A stretch of 64,000 nucleotides of DNA, taken from NCBI RefSeq assembly GCF_000686725.1, contig NZ_KK366008.1:448074-512073 (forward strand), given 5' to 3'. The stretch comes from Clostridium akagii DSM 12554 (GTDB lineage Bacteria > Bacillota > Clostridia > Clostridiales > Clostridiaceae). The position numbers were made by a program, and so were the translations under genes. Shown piece by piece: positions 55,568 through 64,000 of this stretch (the first letter of the stretch is position 1; each line of letters starts with the position of its first letter). The notes beneath the pieces are model-generated. The model did not search any database and was not told the origin of the DNA. It saw nothing but the letters and a program-made list of their open reading frames with translations.

Positions 55568-56221
55568 ATGAAGGACACTAAAATAAAGTCAAAAGTTTTA
55601 AGACCTAAATTTAATAATGATTTAGATATCATAGAGTTAGCTGAAGAAAATATATTTGATGATAATATAATTTCTTTTGGAATAATTAGTAGTTGCACTT
55701 TAGAAAATCAAGAAGCAGATAAAATGACCTTTAAGCAAGTGGTATTCAAAAATGTTATTTTTAATAAAATTATATTTAGACATATAGAATTAGAAGATGT
55801 GAGATTTGAAAACTGTAATTTATCAAACGTAGACTTTGATGAAGCTTCATTGTACAGAGTTGAATTTATAAATTGTAAGATTATTGGTATTAATTTAAAT
55901 CAATCTACCCTTAGAGATACAACTTTTGAAAACTGTAATGGTCAATATGCTCTTTTTAGTAATTCCAATTGTAAAAAAGTTTCTTTTCTACAATGTCAAT
56001 TACGTGCATCAAACTTTCAAAATTCAATACTTTCTAAAATTGAATTTAAGGAATCAAATCTTCTTATGTCACAAATGAATTTCACAAATCTTAACGGAAT
56101 AGATTTTACTAGTTCTGACATTGAAGGTTTAGGTGTAAATATTGCAGATATTAATGGTGCTATAGTTACTGCTATGCAAGCAAGTTCACTTGCCACCTTA
56201 CTAGGTCTCATTGTTAAATGA
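55568..56221 (+). CDS. Pentapeptide repeat protein
   Basis: 217-aa cytosolic protein with about 20 consecutive A(D/N)LXX-type units from residue about 55 to 195 (for example VRFENCNLSNVDFDEASLYR), predicted to form a right-handed quadrilateral beta helix. Family members such as Qnr and MfpA mimic DNA and protect gyrase; others have no known role, and this one lacks features that would decide. GGGGGA stands before the ATG. Confidence 0.92.
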   Translation: MKDTKIKSKVLRPKFNNDLDIIELAEENIFDDNIISFGIISSCTLENQEADKMTFKQVVFKNVIFNKIIFRHIELEDVRFENCNLSNVDFDEASLYRVEFINCKIIGINLNQSTLRDTTFENCNGQYALFSNSNCKKVSFLQCQLRASNFQNSILSKIEFKESNLLMSQMNFTNLNGIDFTSSDIEGLGVNIADINGAIVTAMQASSLATLLGLIVK

Positions 56222-56252
56222 GGATTTCCTTTGTAATTGTTACTCCTCATTT
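56216..56252. terminator. Shared hairpin between pentapeptide gene and citrate synthase
   Basis: 9-bp stem AAATGAGGA / TCCTCATTT overlapping the stop of the pentapeptide gene and 24 bases past the convergent citrate synthase gene. The loop is long (19 bases) and T-runs are short, so efficiency is doubtful. Confidence 0.5.
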
Positions 56253-56276
56253 AACTTACAATAACCTACCCCATAA

Positions 56277-57626
56277 TTATCTATCACCTAATGGGATATA
56301 AGAACTTCTTTCTGCAACACATTTATATGCAGGTCTAATAATCTTACCATTGTTTATTATTTCCTCAAGCCTATGAGCGCTCCAACCAGATATTCTTGAT
56401 ATAGCAAAAATAGGTGTAAACATCTCAGCTGGTATATCTAGCATTCTATATACAAATCCCGAATAAAAATCCACATTAGCGCTTACCCCTTTGTAAATTT
56501 TTCTAACACTGGCAATTACTTTTGGTGCTAGTTCTTCAACTTTTGCATAAAGATTGTATTCATCTTCAAGACCCTTTTCCTTAGCTAGCCTTTCAACATA
56601 TCCTTTGAAAATAACTGCTCTTGGATCAGATATAGAATAAACAGCATGACCTATTCCATAAATTAGCCCCGATTTATCAAATGCCTCTTTATTAAGTATT
56701 TTTGATAAATATTTTTCAATTTCTTTGTCATCGGTCCAATCACTTACTCTTTCCTTCATATCTTCAAACATTTTAACAACTTTAATATTCGCACCACCAT
56801 GTCTTGGACCTTTTAAAGAACCAAGAGCTGCAGCTATTACTGAATAGGTATCCGACCCAGAGGAAGTTACTACATGTGTAACAAATGTGGAGTTATTACC
56901 ACCACCATGTTCTGCATGAAGTACTAGTGAAAGGTCAAGTAATATAGCCTCAAGTTTTGTATATTTACTATCATCTCTAAGCATATAAAGAATATTTTCA
57001 GCAGTACTTAATTCTGGACTTGGATCATGAATAATCAGACTGTTATTATTATGATAATGTGATAATGCTTGATAGCCGTAAACTCCAATAAGTGGGAAAC
57101 AGGCAATTAATCGAAGGCATTGCTCAAGAACATTACTTACAGTGGTATCCTCAGCTTTATCGTCCAGGCTATAAAGTGCCAAAACACTCCTTGCTAATGA
57201 ATTCATTATATTTTTACTTGGCATTTTAAGTATCATATCTCGTACAAACCCATCAGGGAGATTTCTGTATTTAGCCAATAATTCTGTGAATGTTTTTAGT
57301 TCTTGTTCAGTTGGTAGTTCACTAAAAAGTAGCAAATAACAAGTTTCTTCAAATCCAAACCTAGAATCTTCAACGAAACCATCTACTAAATTGTTAATGT
57401 TTATACCTCTATACCTTAATGAACCTGGTACTGGAACCATCTTATTTTCCTTAGATATAAATGAATTTACTTCTCCTATTTCCGTTAAACCAACAAGCAC
57501 TCCTCTACCATCAGTATCTCTAAGTCCTCGTTTAACTTCATACTTATTATATTGTTCTAAGTCTATAGGCCCACTTAATTTTTTAGCCATTTTTTTCTCG
57601 AATTCATCCAGTTTATCATTTTCCAT
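56277..57626 (-). CDS. Citrate (or 2-methylcitrate) synthase
   Basis: 449-aa condensing enzyme making citrate from oxaloacetate and acetyl-CoA. Active-site regions are intact: HAEHGGGNNSTF with the catalytic His, GSLKGPRHGGANIKV, GHAVYSISDPRA and a C-terminal Arg segment. The N-terminus of about 80 residues before the common core is longer than in E. coli GltA and typical of a clostridial form. AAAGGTGG before ATG. It is monocistronic, following repeat copy B. Confidence 0.92.
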   Translation of the reverse strand: MENDKLDEFEKKMAKKLSGPIDLEQYNKYEVKRGLRDTDGRGVLVGLTEIGEVNSFISKENKMVPVPGSLRYRGININNLVDGFVEDSRFGFEETCYLLLFSELPTEQELKTFTELLAKYRNLPDGFVRDMILKMPSKNIMNSLARSVLALYSLDDKAEDTTVSNVLEQCLRLIACFPLIGVYGYQALSHYHNNNSLIIHDPSPELSTAENILYMLRDDSKYTKLEAILLDLSLVLHAEHGGGNNSTFVTHVVTSSGSDTYSVIAAALGSLKGPRHGGANIKVVKMFEDMKERVSDWTDDKEIEKYLSKILNKEAFDKSGLIYGIGHAVYSISDPRAVIFKGYVERLAKEKGLEDEYNLYAKVEELAPKVIASVRKIYKGVSANVDFYSGFVYRMLDIPAEMFTPIFAISRISGWSAHRLEEIINNGKIIRPAYKCVAERSSYIPLGDR

Positions 57627-57660
57627 AATATACCACCTTTCAAAACGATTGTTAATATTC

Positions 57661-57757
57661 CGTTAAAAAGAAATATAAGTGTTTTTTTGCACAAACCTAT
57701 CTATATTTCTTTATTATACAAAAATAGCCTACTTGGAAGTAGGCTATTTGAATTTAA
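57661..57757 (-). repeat. Three-copy hairpin repeat, copy B
   Basis: On the minus strand: 13-bp stem AAATAGCCTACTT / AAGTAGGCTATTT (57722-57749) followed by TTTTTG, a TATAAT box (57718-57713), then a second hairpin AAATATAGATAGG...CACTTATATTTC with tail TTTTTAACG. It shares ATTATAC-AAAATAG-CTAC...GTAG-CTA with copy A. The first hairpin is a good terminator for the 57868 gene; the citrate synthase start is 34 bases past the second hairpin. Confidence 0.78.
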
Positions 57758-57867
57758 CAATTTTATTATGTTTGTTTTTCTGCCTTAGTTACTACCTCAA
57801 TAATCAGTATATCACTATATCATATCACATATACTAACATAAGTATGCATTAAGCTATACTAATTTT

Positions 57868-60024
57868 TTAATTACCATGGAGCTTATCCTTAAAATTTTT
57901 CTTTATCTCTAAAAGATACTCCATATCATTTAGAAATTGGAATAGCATAGCTCTATTTTCAAACTCCTCCCTTGATTTAGGAAGTTCTTGAACTTTACAA
58001 GCTTTCATGACACCTTTTAGCTCTGCCATAAGCTCCTGCGCTGTATTAAATTCACCAAAATTTAATGCAACTTTTTCCGTAAATGCTGCCACCATCTCTG
58101 TCTGATGAAAATTCATATAAAATTTCACAAAATGCATTCTCATATATTTTAATATCTCATATTGTAGAGTTCTCATTTCCATATATTGAACATAATATTT
58201 CACTTCATTCATAATGTAATTATTTAAATTTCTATATGCCCTCTCAGTACCTTCCTTTAATTTACTCTCTAAGTCATTAAATAGCTTTTCCTCTTCAATA
58301 TGTACAGACTGGTTTCTTAAACTTTCCGCCATGTTAAATAAAATTTTTCTCATATATTCTTCTATATCCCTTTGATTTTCCTTGATTTCACCTTCAATTT
58401 TAGGCATATATATATTTAAAATAATACCAATTCCAGCACCTATAGCCATAAGTAGAAGTTCATTTTTTATTAGAAATGGTGATACAGATTTTTCAACTAA
58501 TAAATGAGTAACTAGAACCGAGCTAACCACAATTCCATCTGTAATCTTCAAAATCACAGTGAGCGGAATAAAAATAATTAAATATACACCAAAAATAACT
58601 GGAGTATATCCAAATACAAGAAATAATGATCCTGAAATGACTAGAGCTAAAATAGTAGATTCAATTCTTTGTCTAGCTAAAGTTATAGATGTTTTTTTTG
58701 TATTGTGAACACTTAAGATTGTTATGATTCCAGCAGCAGATGCATACTTTAGCCCTAAAGATCCAGCAAGGATAATTGCAAGTGCTGAACCTACTGCAGT
58801 TTTTAAAGTTCTAAGCCCAATAATTTTTCGCATATTACCTCCATAAATCCCATGATTTTTATATACTTGTTCAATTATAGCATCTTTATTGCCACCAAAA
58901 AACATCTGCTCCCATATACCTTTTTCTTCAAAAACTTCTTTAACTCCCTCCTTTTCAGTTGTTAATTTAACTTGACCTATGCATCTTATATATGAAGGGT
59001 TGATTTTTAAAGCTTTAGCTGCAAATTTTTTTATTTTAGATATTCCTGTGCTTATAAACATATTTACAGTTAAAATATCCTGTTCTCTTTTAAATTCTAT
59101 TTTAAACTTTTCTCCATTGCTCACTTGTTGAATAAAAGTTAAGTTATTATCAATAAATTTTTTAGTTACCGGATGATATTTTGTATCTAATCTTTTTACT
59201 GCAGTTTTTTCTTCATTATCAGCTATTATATTTCCATGTTTTCCTATCATGAAAACTGGTAATCTAGCATAACCATATTTTTTTTCTGCAATAATATCAC
59301 AGGCTATAATTGTATAATCTCCAATATTTGCACGACACCAATACCAATGGTTCATGAGTCTACCCATATGGATATTACCCCAATTGTGATCATGATATCC
59401 ATTTCCATTTAATTTGAACGTTTCCCTTTCAATTCTTAATGTAGCACTAACATAGGCAGAAGGCATCGCCACAAACCAGGCGAAATAATGTTTTTGTCCC
59501 TCCCCATAATACCAATGTCCTGTTCCTGGTCTCCACATTGGTAATTTAGGTTTCATGATGCAAGTGTATTCAACTTCGCCTTCTACAAAATGTATGAAAT
59601 AATTACCATCACAATATTTAATACTGCTTCGACAAATCTTTACATCACATTTCTCTTTTGAAGCACGAATTTTTTGTCCGGTGCCTTCCGAAATACTTTT
59701 TAATATAGTTTTTCCATTTGGAAAAGTTATTTCAATAGATGCTGTTGGATGTGCTGGTCCTCTTACATCAAACCCATTTTTACTATAGAATATAACAACA
59801 ACTTTGGTTCCATCAGTATATTCAACATCAAAATACCACCATTCATAGGTTCTCTCCCCACCGCTACTTCTCATTCCATCTTCCCAAATTGCCGGTTTTT
59901 TATTTATGCCTAATTTTTCATAGTACTCATTACTTTTTGCTAAAAATGCTTTTTCACTCATGAAACTATCACTGTTCCTTCTCACTGAAAATTTATTCTT
60001 TACACCCACTCCTGCGCACCCCAT
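57868..60024 (-). CDS. Fusion: CrtC/lipocalin-like domain plus aromatic-acid-exporter (ArAE/DUF939) domain
   Basis: 718-aa fusion. Residues 1-397 resemble hydroxyneurosporene hydratase (CrtC)/AttH lipocalin-like proteins: ERTYEWWYFDVEY, GNGYHDHNWGN and HWYWCRANIGDYTIIACD. From residue 398 (MRKIIGLRTLKTAVGSALAIILAGSLG) it is a complete ArAE-type membrane module: about six segments to residue 560, then a helical cytosolic tail. A GGAGG four bases before the in-frame ATG 58833 could allow separate translation of the 321-aa exporter half. ATG 60024 follows GGAGAAG; the frame opens at TTG 60078. Function unknown; coupling of a hydrophobic-ligand enzyme to export is conceivable. Confidence 0.82.
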   Translation of the reverse strand: MGCAGVGVKNKFSVRRNSDSFMSEKAFLAKSNEYYEKLGINKKPAIWEDGMRSSGGERTYEWWYFDVEYTDGTKVVVIFYSKNGFDVRGPAHPTASIEITFPNGKTILKSISEGTGQKIRASKEKCDVKICRSSIKYCDGNYFIHFVEGEVEYTCIMKPKLPMWRPGTGHWYYGEGQKHYFAWFVAMPSAYVSATLRIERETFKLNGNGYHDHNWGNIHMGRLMNHWYWCRANIGDYTIIACDIIAEKKYGYARLPVFMIGKHGNIIADNEEKTAVKRLDTKYHPVTKKFIDNNLTFIQQVSNGEKFKIEFKREQDILTVNMFISTGISKIKKFAAKALKINPSYIRCIGQVKLTTEKEGVKEVFEEKGIWEQMFFGGNKDAIIEQVYKNHGIYGGNMRKIIGLRTLKTAVGSALAIILAGSLGLKYASAAGIITILSVHNTKKTSITLARQRIESTILALVISGSLFLVFGYTPVIFGVYLIIFIPLTVILKITDGIVVSSVLVTHLLVEKSVSPFLIKNELLLMAIGAGIGIILNIYMPKIEGEIKENQRDIEEYMRKILFNMAESLRNQSVHIEEEKLFNDLESKLKEGTERAYRNLNNYIMNEVKYYVQYMEMRTLQYEILKYMRMHFVKFYMNFHQTEMVAAFTEKVALNFGEFNTAQELMAELKGVMKACKVQELPKSREEFENRAMLFQFLNDMEYLLEIKKNFKDKLHGN

Positions 60025-60087
60025 TTTGGCAACTTCTCCAAGAGGTTTTAAGAATGGTCGATAATAAATACTGAACAAATCAAGACT

Positions 60088-61008
60088 TTATAATGCAATT
60101 ATAATCCATATAAGTGCAAAGCTTAATATCATCGTTATATTGCATAGAGCTCCCACCAATTTTTTATCATAATTAAATTGCACTGCATATGGTATAACTG
60201 CCATACCAATTGGAAGGCTTAGTCCTATGAGGATGGTATACCGAAACATTGAATTAAACGGCAGTATTTTGAACAATATAATTCCAAGAACTAGACCAAT
60301 ACTGTATCTTACAGCTAATATTTTTATAATATTTTTATAATATTTTTTTTCTATGGAAAAATTTAAGAATACCCCAAGGAGTAAAAGTGATAGAGGCATG
60401 TTTGCCTTAGATATTATCCCACAAACACTTATAAACTGTGAAGGAAGATGAAATCCAGCTAAATTAACAAGGAGTATGATTATGTAAGCCATAAGTGGCA
60501 CTGAAGCAAATGATTTTTTTACAATTTCTTTTATCCCTATTTTTGTTTCGCTTGTTGAGAAATAAGCTGCAATTATATAGCAGAAAATAAACATTGTTAG
60601 GGAATTTCCCATATCAAACATACCAATATATTTTAATCCATTCTTTCCCCAAATTGATTGAATAAGTGGATATGCAAACAATCCTATGTTAAAACCAGGG
60701 ACTAGCATAGCCAAAGTCCCTCTCATGTTTTTTTGTTCTTTTCTGAAAGCATATACTCCTATAAATGACATTATAATTCCATATACTGCACTTATTATAG
60801 TAAGTAAAATTAGTGAATGGTCCAACTTCATTGAATTAAATGTAACAAAAATAAGAGCAGGAAGAGTGATGTTGAATAGAATTCTTGCCATTCCATCCCC
60901 ATCTTCTTCCTTTATTAAGTTTAATCTTTTAAATGTATATCCTATTACTATAATTATCAAAGACATACCAAACTGAGAATTCACATTATTAATCTTAAAC
61001 ACATCCAA
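60088..61008 (-). CDS. AEC family transporter (auxin efflux carrier type)
   Basis: 306-aa membrane protein with about ten segments. The family pattern is seen in FNITLPALIFVTFNSMKL near the first third and ISKANMPLSLLLLGVFL and IGLSLPIGMAVIPYAVQFNYD in the second half. Members export malonate, malate or other carboxylates. It lies 63 bases before the CrtC-ArAE fusion (from its chosen start) on the same strand. The start TTG 61008 (or GTG 61002) has no good ribosome binding site, so it is uncertain. Confidence 0.88.
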   Translation of the reverse strand: MDVFKINNVNSQFGMSLIIIVIGYTFKRLNLIKEEDGDGMARILFNITLPALIFVTFNSMKLDHSLILLTIISAVYGIIMSFIGVYAFRKEQKNMRGTLAMLVPGFNIGLFAYPLIQSIWGKNGLKYIGMFDMGNSLTMFIFCYIIAAYFSTSETKIGIKEIVKKSFASVPLMAYIIILLVNLAGFHLPSQFISVCGIISKANMPLSLLLLGVFLNFSIEKKYYKNIIKILAVRYSIGLVLGIILFKILPFNSMFRYTILIGLSLPIGMAVIPYAVQFNYDKKLVGALCNITMILSFALIWIIIAL

Positions 61009-61084
61009 TCTGAATCTTAGGCATTTTAGAGAAAATAGACTATTATATCTATAGCAAAAGCCATAAATAGATATTTTGAACCAT

Positions 61085-61729
61085 CTAACTAGTTGCGTTT
61101 AATAAATATACGAATCCTCCGCCAAGCGTTGTAGTATTGTACCATAACTCAAGATTGATATTTTTAATTAATCCCTCATCTAATATTTTTATAAATGCAC
61201 TTTTTTTATTTTCTGTAAACTGGAGTGAAATTATAGTAACCCAGTGCCATGGTTCTAAATTTTTCTCATCCCCATTAGATAAATTCAAAAATGCAATAGG
61301 TGAATCTTTTATCAATGCTTCTTCTAAAAAATCCAATATTTTCGATAATTTAGGTCGTAGTAATTTATCTTCAGGCACATCACAAAATCCGTATTTTACA
61401 TTTAACCCTTTTGATTTTGTGTATGCAACCACATGATCATAAAACATTTTAGTTGTAGGTATCCCTTCATTTGTTGGTGTAACATGTTCCCAAACCTCTT
61501 CCATGAAAGATACACATTTATTTTTAGTGTTCACGTTTTTCTCCGCATCCGAAATAGTTTTGTTATTATTTAGATAAAAAACGATATTACTTGCAACCGA
61601 TGGGCCACATCCAGAGCGGCGTTGCCAATCTGTGCCATACCACTCTTGATTGCAGCCATAAAACATTTCATTAGTACCTTCATCTAGTACCTTAAACAAT
61701 TTTAAATTAGTTATTGACCTTACAATCAT
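61085..61729 (-). CDS. Cys-His protein, possibly C39-like peptidase fold
   Basis: 214-aa soluble protein without signal peptide. It has WQRRSGCGPSVASNIVFYL (Cys near residue 41) and PWHWVTIISL (His near residue 163) followed by ILDEG, an order Cys-His-Asp found in papain-fold and C39-like peptidases. No ABC exporter or peptide precursor is adjacent. The frame starts at GTG 61738, inside the GGGGGTG ribosome binding site; ATG 61729 is preferred. I do not recognise a specific family. Confidence 0.7.
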   Translation of the reverse strand: MIVRSITNLKLFKVLDEGTNEMFYGCNQEWYGTDWQRRSGCGPSVASNIVFYLNNNKTISDAEKNVNTKNKCVSFMEEVWEHVTPTNEGIPTTKMFYDHVVAYTKSKGLNVKYGFCDVPEDKLLRPKLSKILDFLEEALIKDSPIAFLNLSNGDEKNLEPWHWVTIISLQFTENKKSAFIKILDEGLIKNINLELWYNTTTLGGGFVYLLNATS

Positions 61730-61923
61730 ATATAACACCCCCAGTTATTAAAATTATAATTGTATACTCGCTTTATAATATATAATTACTATTAATAATA
61801 TCATAATTTTACGACTAAAGATAATTATCATGATTTAATTCTTTATAATATCTACACATCTTTTATTTATACTTAATGTAATAAGATTATATCTTAATTT
61901 ATATTCAAGGAAAGGTGATATAC

Positions 61924-63315
61924 GTGGGTTTAAAAAAAGAAACTATTAATGTTTACGATATGACATGTGCTCACTGCGAAATAAGAGTTGAAAATGCCAT
62001 AAAGAATTTAATTGGAGTGAAAAATGCTATTGCAAGCTATAGCAAACAGCAGGTTATTGTAGAATATGAGTCCGATATTTGTGATAATGAAACAATAAAA
62101 AGAGCTATTAATTCTGCCGGCTATAGCACAAAAGCTTCCAATAATTTTAAAATTGTTGGTATATTAATAATAGCTGCTGCAATTATTCTTTTGAGTACTT
62201 CAGCTTCAAGTTTTGATATAAACTCAAGGCTAAATGGAGCAACTTATTTTATGCTATTTGTTGTTGGTATTCTGACTTCACTACACTGCGTTGGAATGTG
62301 TGGTGGAATAATGTTATCTCAAAGTATTGTAAAAGAAAGTTCAAATAAATTTGAAGCACTAAAACCTGCAGTTTTATATAATGCTGGAAGAGTAGTTTCC
62401 TATACCATTCTTGGTGGAATTGTTGGAGCACTTGGTTCTGCAGTGTCCCTTTCAATAAATGCTAAAGCTGGACTTCAAATTTTTGCTGGCTTATTCATGA
62501 TAATAATGGGTTTAAATATGTCTGGTTTTAGTTTATTTAGAAAGCTTAACATTAATCTACCTTGGTCATCATGTTCAATTAAGAAAAAACCTAAAACCCC
62601 TTTTTTTGTAGGTATACTTAACGGACTTATGCCATGTGGACCTCTTCAAACGATGCAACTTTATGCTTTAGGAACTGGTAGTCTAACAAAAGGGGCTCTA
62701 TCAATGTTTTTATTCTCCCTAGGAACTGTTCCTTTGATGTTAACTTTTGGTACTTTATCCTCTATTTTAAATAAAGGTTACACAAAAAAGCTTTTAAAGT
62801 TAAGTGGAGTTATAGTAGTAGTTCTAGGTTTAATTATGGGTAGCAGAGGATTTACTTTAGCTGGTATTTCATTGCCTTTTTTTAATTCTAATACTGCAAG
62901 TGGAACTTATGGTGCTACTAAAGCCTCTTCAGTAAATACATTTAAACCAGTAATTGAAAACGGTGTACAGATAATAAAAATGACTGCTAATGCTGACGGT
63001 TATACCCCAAATGTACTTTACGTACAAAAAAACATGCCAGTAAAATGGATAATAGCCGGTAAAGAATTAACTTCATGTAATTATGAACTTATAATTCCGT
63101 CACTGCAAATACAAAAGCAACTAATTTCTGGTGATAATATAATTCAGTTTACGCCTAAGGATGGGGATATCAGTTTTACCTGTGGGATGGGTATGCTAAA
63201 TGGTATTATAAAGGTTGTTGACAATGTTAATTCGGTAGATACTTCAAAGCATGATTCCTCGTTACCCGCTCCCAGTAAAAGTCCTAACTGCTGCACAGGT
63301 CCAGCTCCAAAGTAG
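61924..63315 (+). CDS. HMA domain - SafE/TauE-type membrane - cupredoxin-like fusion protein
   Basis: 463-aa three-part protein. Residues about 3-65 are a heavy-metal-associated domain with Cys-Ala-His-Cys (MTCAHC). About 75-330 hold seven or so membrane segments of the SafE/TauE/UreH-like family with LHCVGMCGGIM and NGLMPCGPLQ, each with paired Cys/Met suited to metal relay. The last about 110 residues form a cupredoxin-like domain with candidate ligands in TSCNYEL and FTCGMGM, outside the membrane. The whole suggests copper transfer across the membrane. The start is GTG 61924 after AAAGGTGAT. Confidence 0.9.
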   Translation: MGLKKETINVYDMTCAHCEIRVENAIKNLIGVKNAIASYSKQQVIVEYESDICDNETIKRAINSAGYSTKASNNFKIVGILIIAAAIILLSTSASSFDINSRLNGATYFMLFVVGILTSLHCVGMCGGIMLSQSIVKESSNKFEALKPAVLYNAGRVVSYTILGGIVGALGSAVSLSINAKAGLQIFAGLFMIIMGLNMSGFSLFRKLNINLPWSSCSIKKKPKTPFFVGILNGLMPCGPLQTMQLYALGTGSLTKGALSMFLFSLGTVPLMLTFGTLSSILNKGYTKKLLKLSGVIVVVLGLIMGSRGFTLAGISLPFFNSNTASGTYGATKASSVNTFKPVIENGVQIIKMTANADGYTPNVLYVQKNMPVKWIIAGKELTSCNYELIIPSLQIQKQLISGDNIIQFTPKDGDISFTCGMGMLNGIIKVVDNVNSVDTSKHDSSLPAPSKSPNCCTGPAPK

Positions 63316-63321
63316 TACGCA

Positions 63322-64000
63322 CTATAATTCTTCACCAAATTTATACCCTATCTTGGTTACAGTAACAATATAACGTGGTGATTTAGTATCTTGTTCGATT
63401 TTTTTTCGAATATTCTTAATATGAACGTCTATTGTTCTATCATAGCCATCAAAATCTAAACCAAAAACTATTTCGATAAGCTGTTCTCTTGCTAAAACCT
63501 TTCCTTTGTTTTTAGCAAGAACATATAATATATCAAATTCATTAGGCGTAAATATTATATTTTTTCCATTTAATTTTACGCTTCTTGTATCTTTATTGAT
63601 TTCAAGTTTACCATCATCAAATATAATTATATTCTTCCTTTCTGAACTTACTCTTCTAAACAAAGCATTTACTCTTGCTACAAGTTCTCTTGGACTAAAT
63701 GGTTTTGTTAAGTATTCATCTGCTCCAATATTTAATCCCCGAATTTTATCGCTTAAAGCTACTTTTGCAGTAAGCATAAAAATATATACATCAGACATTC
63801 TTCTTAGTGCCCCACAAACATCCTCGCCATCAATATCTGGAAGCATTAAATCTAATATTACCAATTTAAAATCCACTTTGCAAAATAATTCTAAGGCTTC
63901 TAAACCTTTATCTTTGCAATAAACTTTATAACCTTCTTTTTCAAGATAAGCTTTAAGTATTTCAGCTACATTTCTTTCATCTTCTATTATCAAAATATTA
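63322..64000 (-). CDS. OmpR/PhoB-family response regulator (5' end cut by window)
   Basis: About 226 residues are visible and the frame is still open at the window edge, where it reads NILIIEDE, so only a few N-terminal residues are missing. Receiver domain: acidic pair ED, phospho-acceptor Asp in VILDLMLPDIDG, Thr/Lys in MLTAK and TKPFSPREL. The C-terminal winged helix is of OmpR type (FTPNEFDILYVLAKNKGKVLAREQL). It converges with the metal fusion gene; the stops are 6 bases apart with no terminator between. A cognate kinase is probably beyond the edge. Confidence 0.94.
   Translation of the reverse strand, partial: NILIIEDERNVAEILKAYLEKEGYKVYCKDKGLEALELFCKVDFKLVILDLMLPDIDGEDVCGALRRMSDVYIFMLTAKVALSDKIRGLNIGADEYLTKPFSPRELVARVNALFRRVSSERKNIIIFDDGKLEINKDTRSVKLNGKNIIFTPNEFDILYVLAKNKGKVLAREQLIEIVFGLDFDGYDRTIDVHIKNIRKKIEQDTKSPRYIVTVTKIGYKFGEEL

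Noticed and set aside
34360-57757. CRISPR array suggested by recurrent hairpin repeats
   Set aside because: The copies are tens of kilobases or thousands of bases apart, without spacers, leader or cas genes.

Overview
The window is AT-rich chromosomal DNA that looks like Clostridium sensu stricto. Supporting signs are an alpha/beta-type small acid-soluble spore protein, a membrane-anchored sporulation-type LonB next to LonA, the clostridial order tig-clpP-clpX-lonB-lonA-engB, PyrR-type pyrimidine attenuators, a PyrI next to PyrB, strong AGGAGG ribosome binding sites and frequent TTG/GTG starts. I cannot name the species. Most genes are on the minus strand.

Layout. 1-3000: end of a rodA-like cell-wall gene (cut by the window edge), a DUF3892 protein, trmB and a site-2 protease homologue. 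3079-7345: a four-gene block in which the pair phosphodiester glycosidase (NAGPA-type) plus membrane-anchored propeller-like protein is present twice in tandem. 7613-9203: a PerR-type regulator and a membrane protein on the plus strand. 9260-17663: the protein quality-control block engB, lon, lonB, clpX, clpP, tig, with a candidate C-rich small RNA past engB. 17863-19454: a sugar-phosphate isomerase-like protein and an anchored hypothetical protein. 19623-30482: carAB and pyrBI-C-F-K-D-E, a complete route to UMP apart from the last steps, each unit headed by a strong promoter, a PyrR-binding RNA loop and a terminator; a second PyrR loop overlaps the pyrB ribosome binding site. 30668-36255: DedA protein, multidrug-type ABC exporter, SASP, CBS protein, cobT, YkuK-like protein. 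36415-39784: an lrgAB-cdaR-cfa cluster. 40121-41461: two membrane proteins.

41600-45294 is the accessory island: a frameshifted resolvase remnant, a DMT transporter, an unusual radical-SAM-like protein related to archaeosine-synthase subunit RaSEA but with an abnormal cysteine cluster, and a decayed IS1182-type insertion sequence that ends 2 bases from the latter gene. 45331-47582 is a polar amino-acid ABC importer (cystine type), followed by mgtE, an amino-acid permease and a small protein sharing its first residues. 51372-55244 is a Fur-controlled iron-siderophore importer. The right end has a pentapeptide-repeat protein, citrate synthase, a fusion of a CrtC/lipocalin-like domain with an aromatic-acid-exporter domain (with an internal ribosome binding site at the junction), an auxin-efflux-type carrier, a Cys-His protein of possible C39 type, an HMA-SafE-cupredoxin metal protein and a response regulator cut by the window edge.

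Non-coding highlights: a three-copy repeat (34360, 49171, 57661) that combines a terminator hairpin, a TATAAT box and a second hairpin; the C-rich RNA candidate at 9260-9362; PyrR loops; a Fur box; and operator-like direct repeats before the amino-acid importer. No tRNA, rRNA or CRISPR array was seen.
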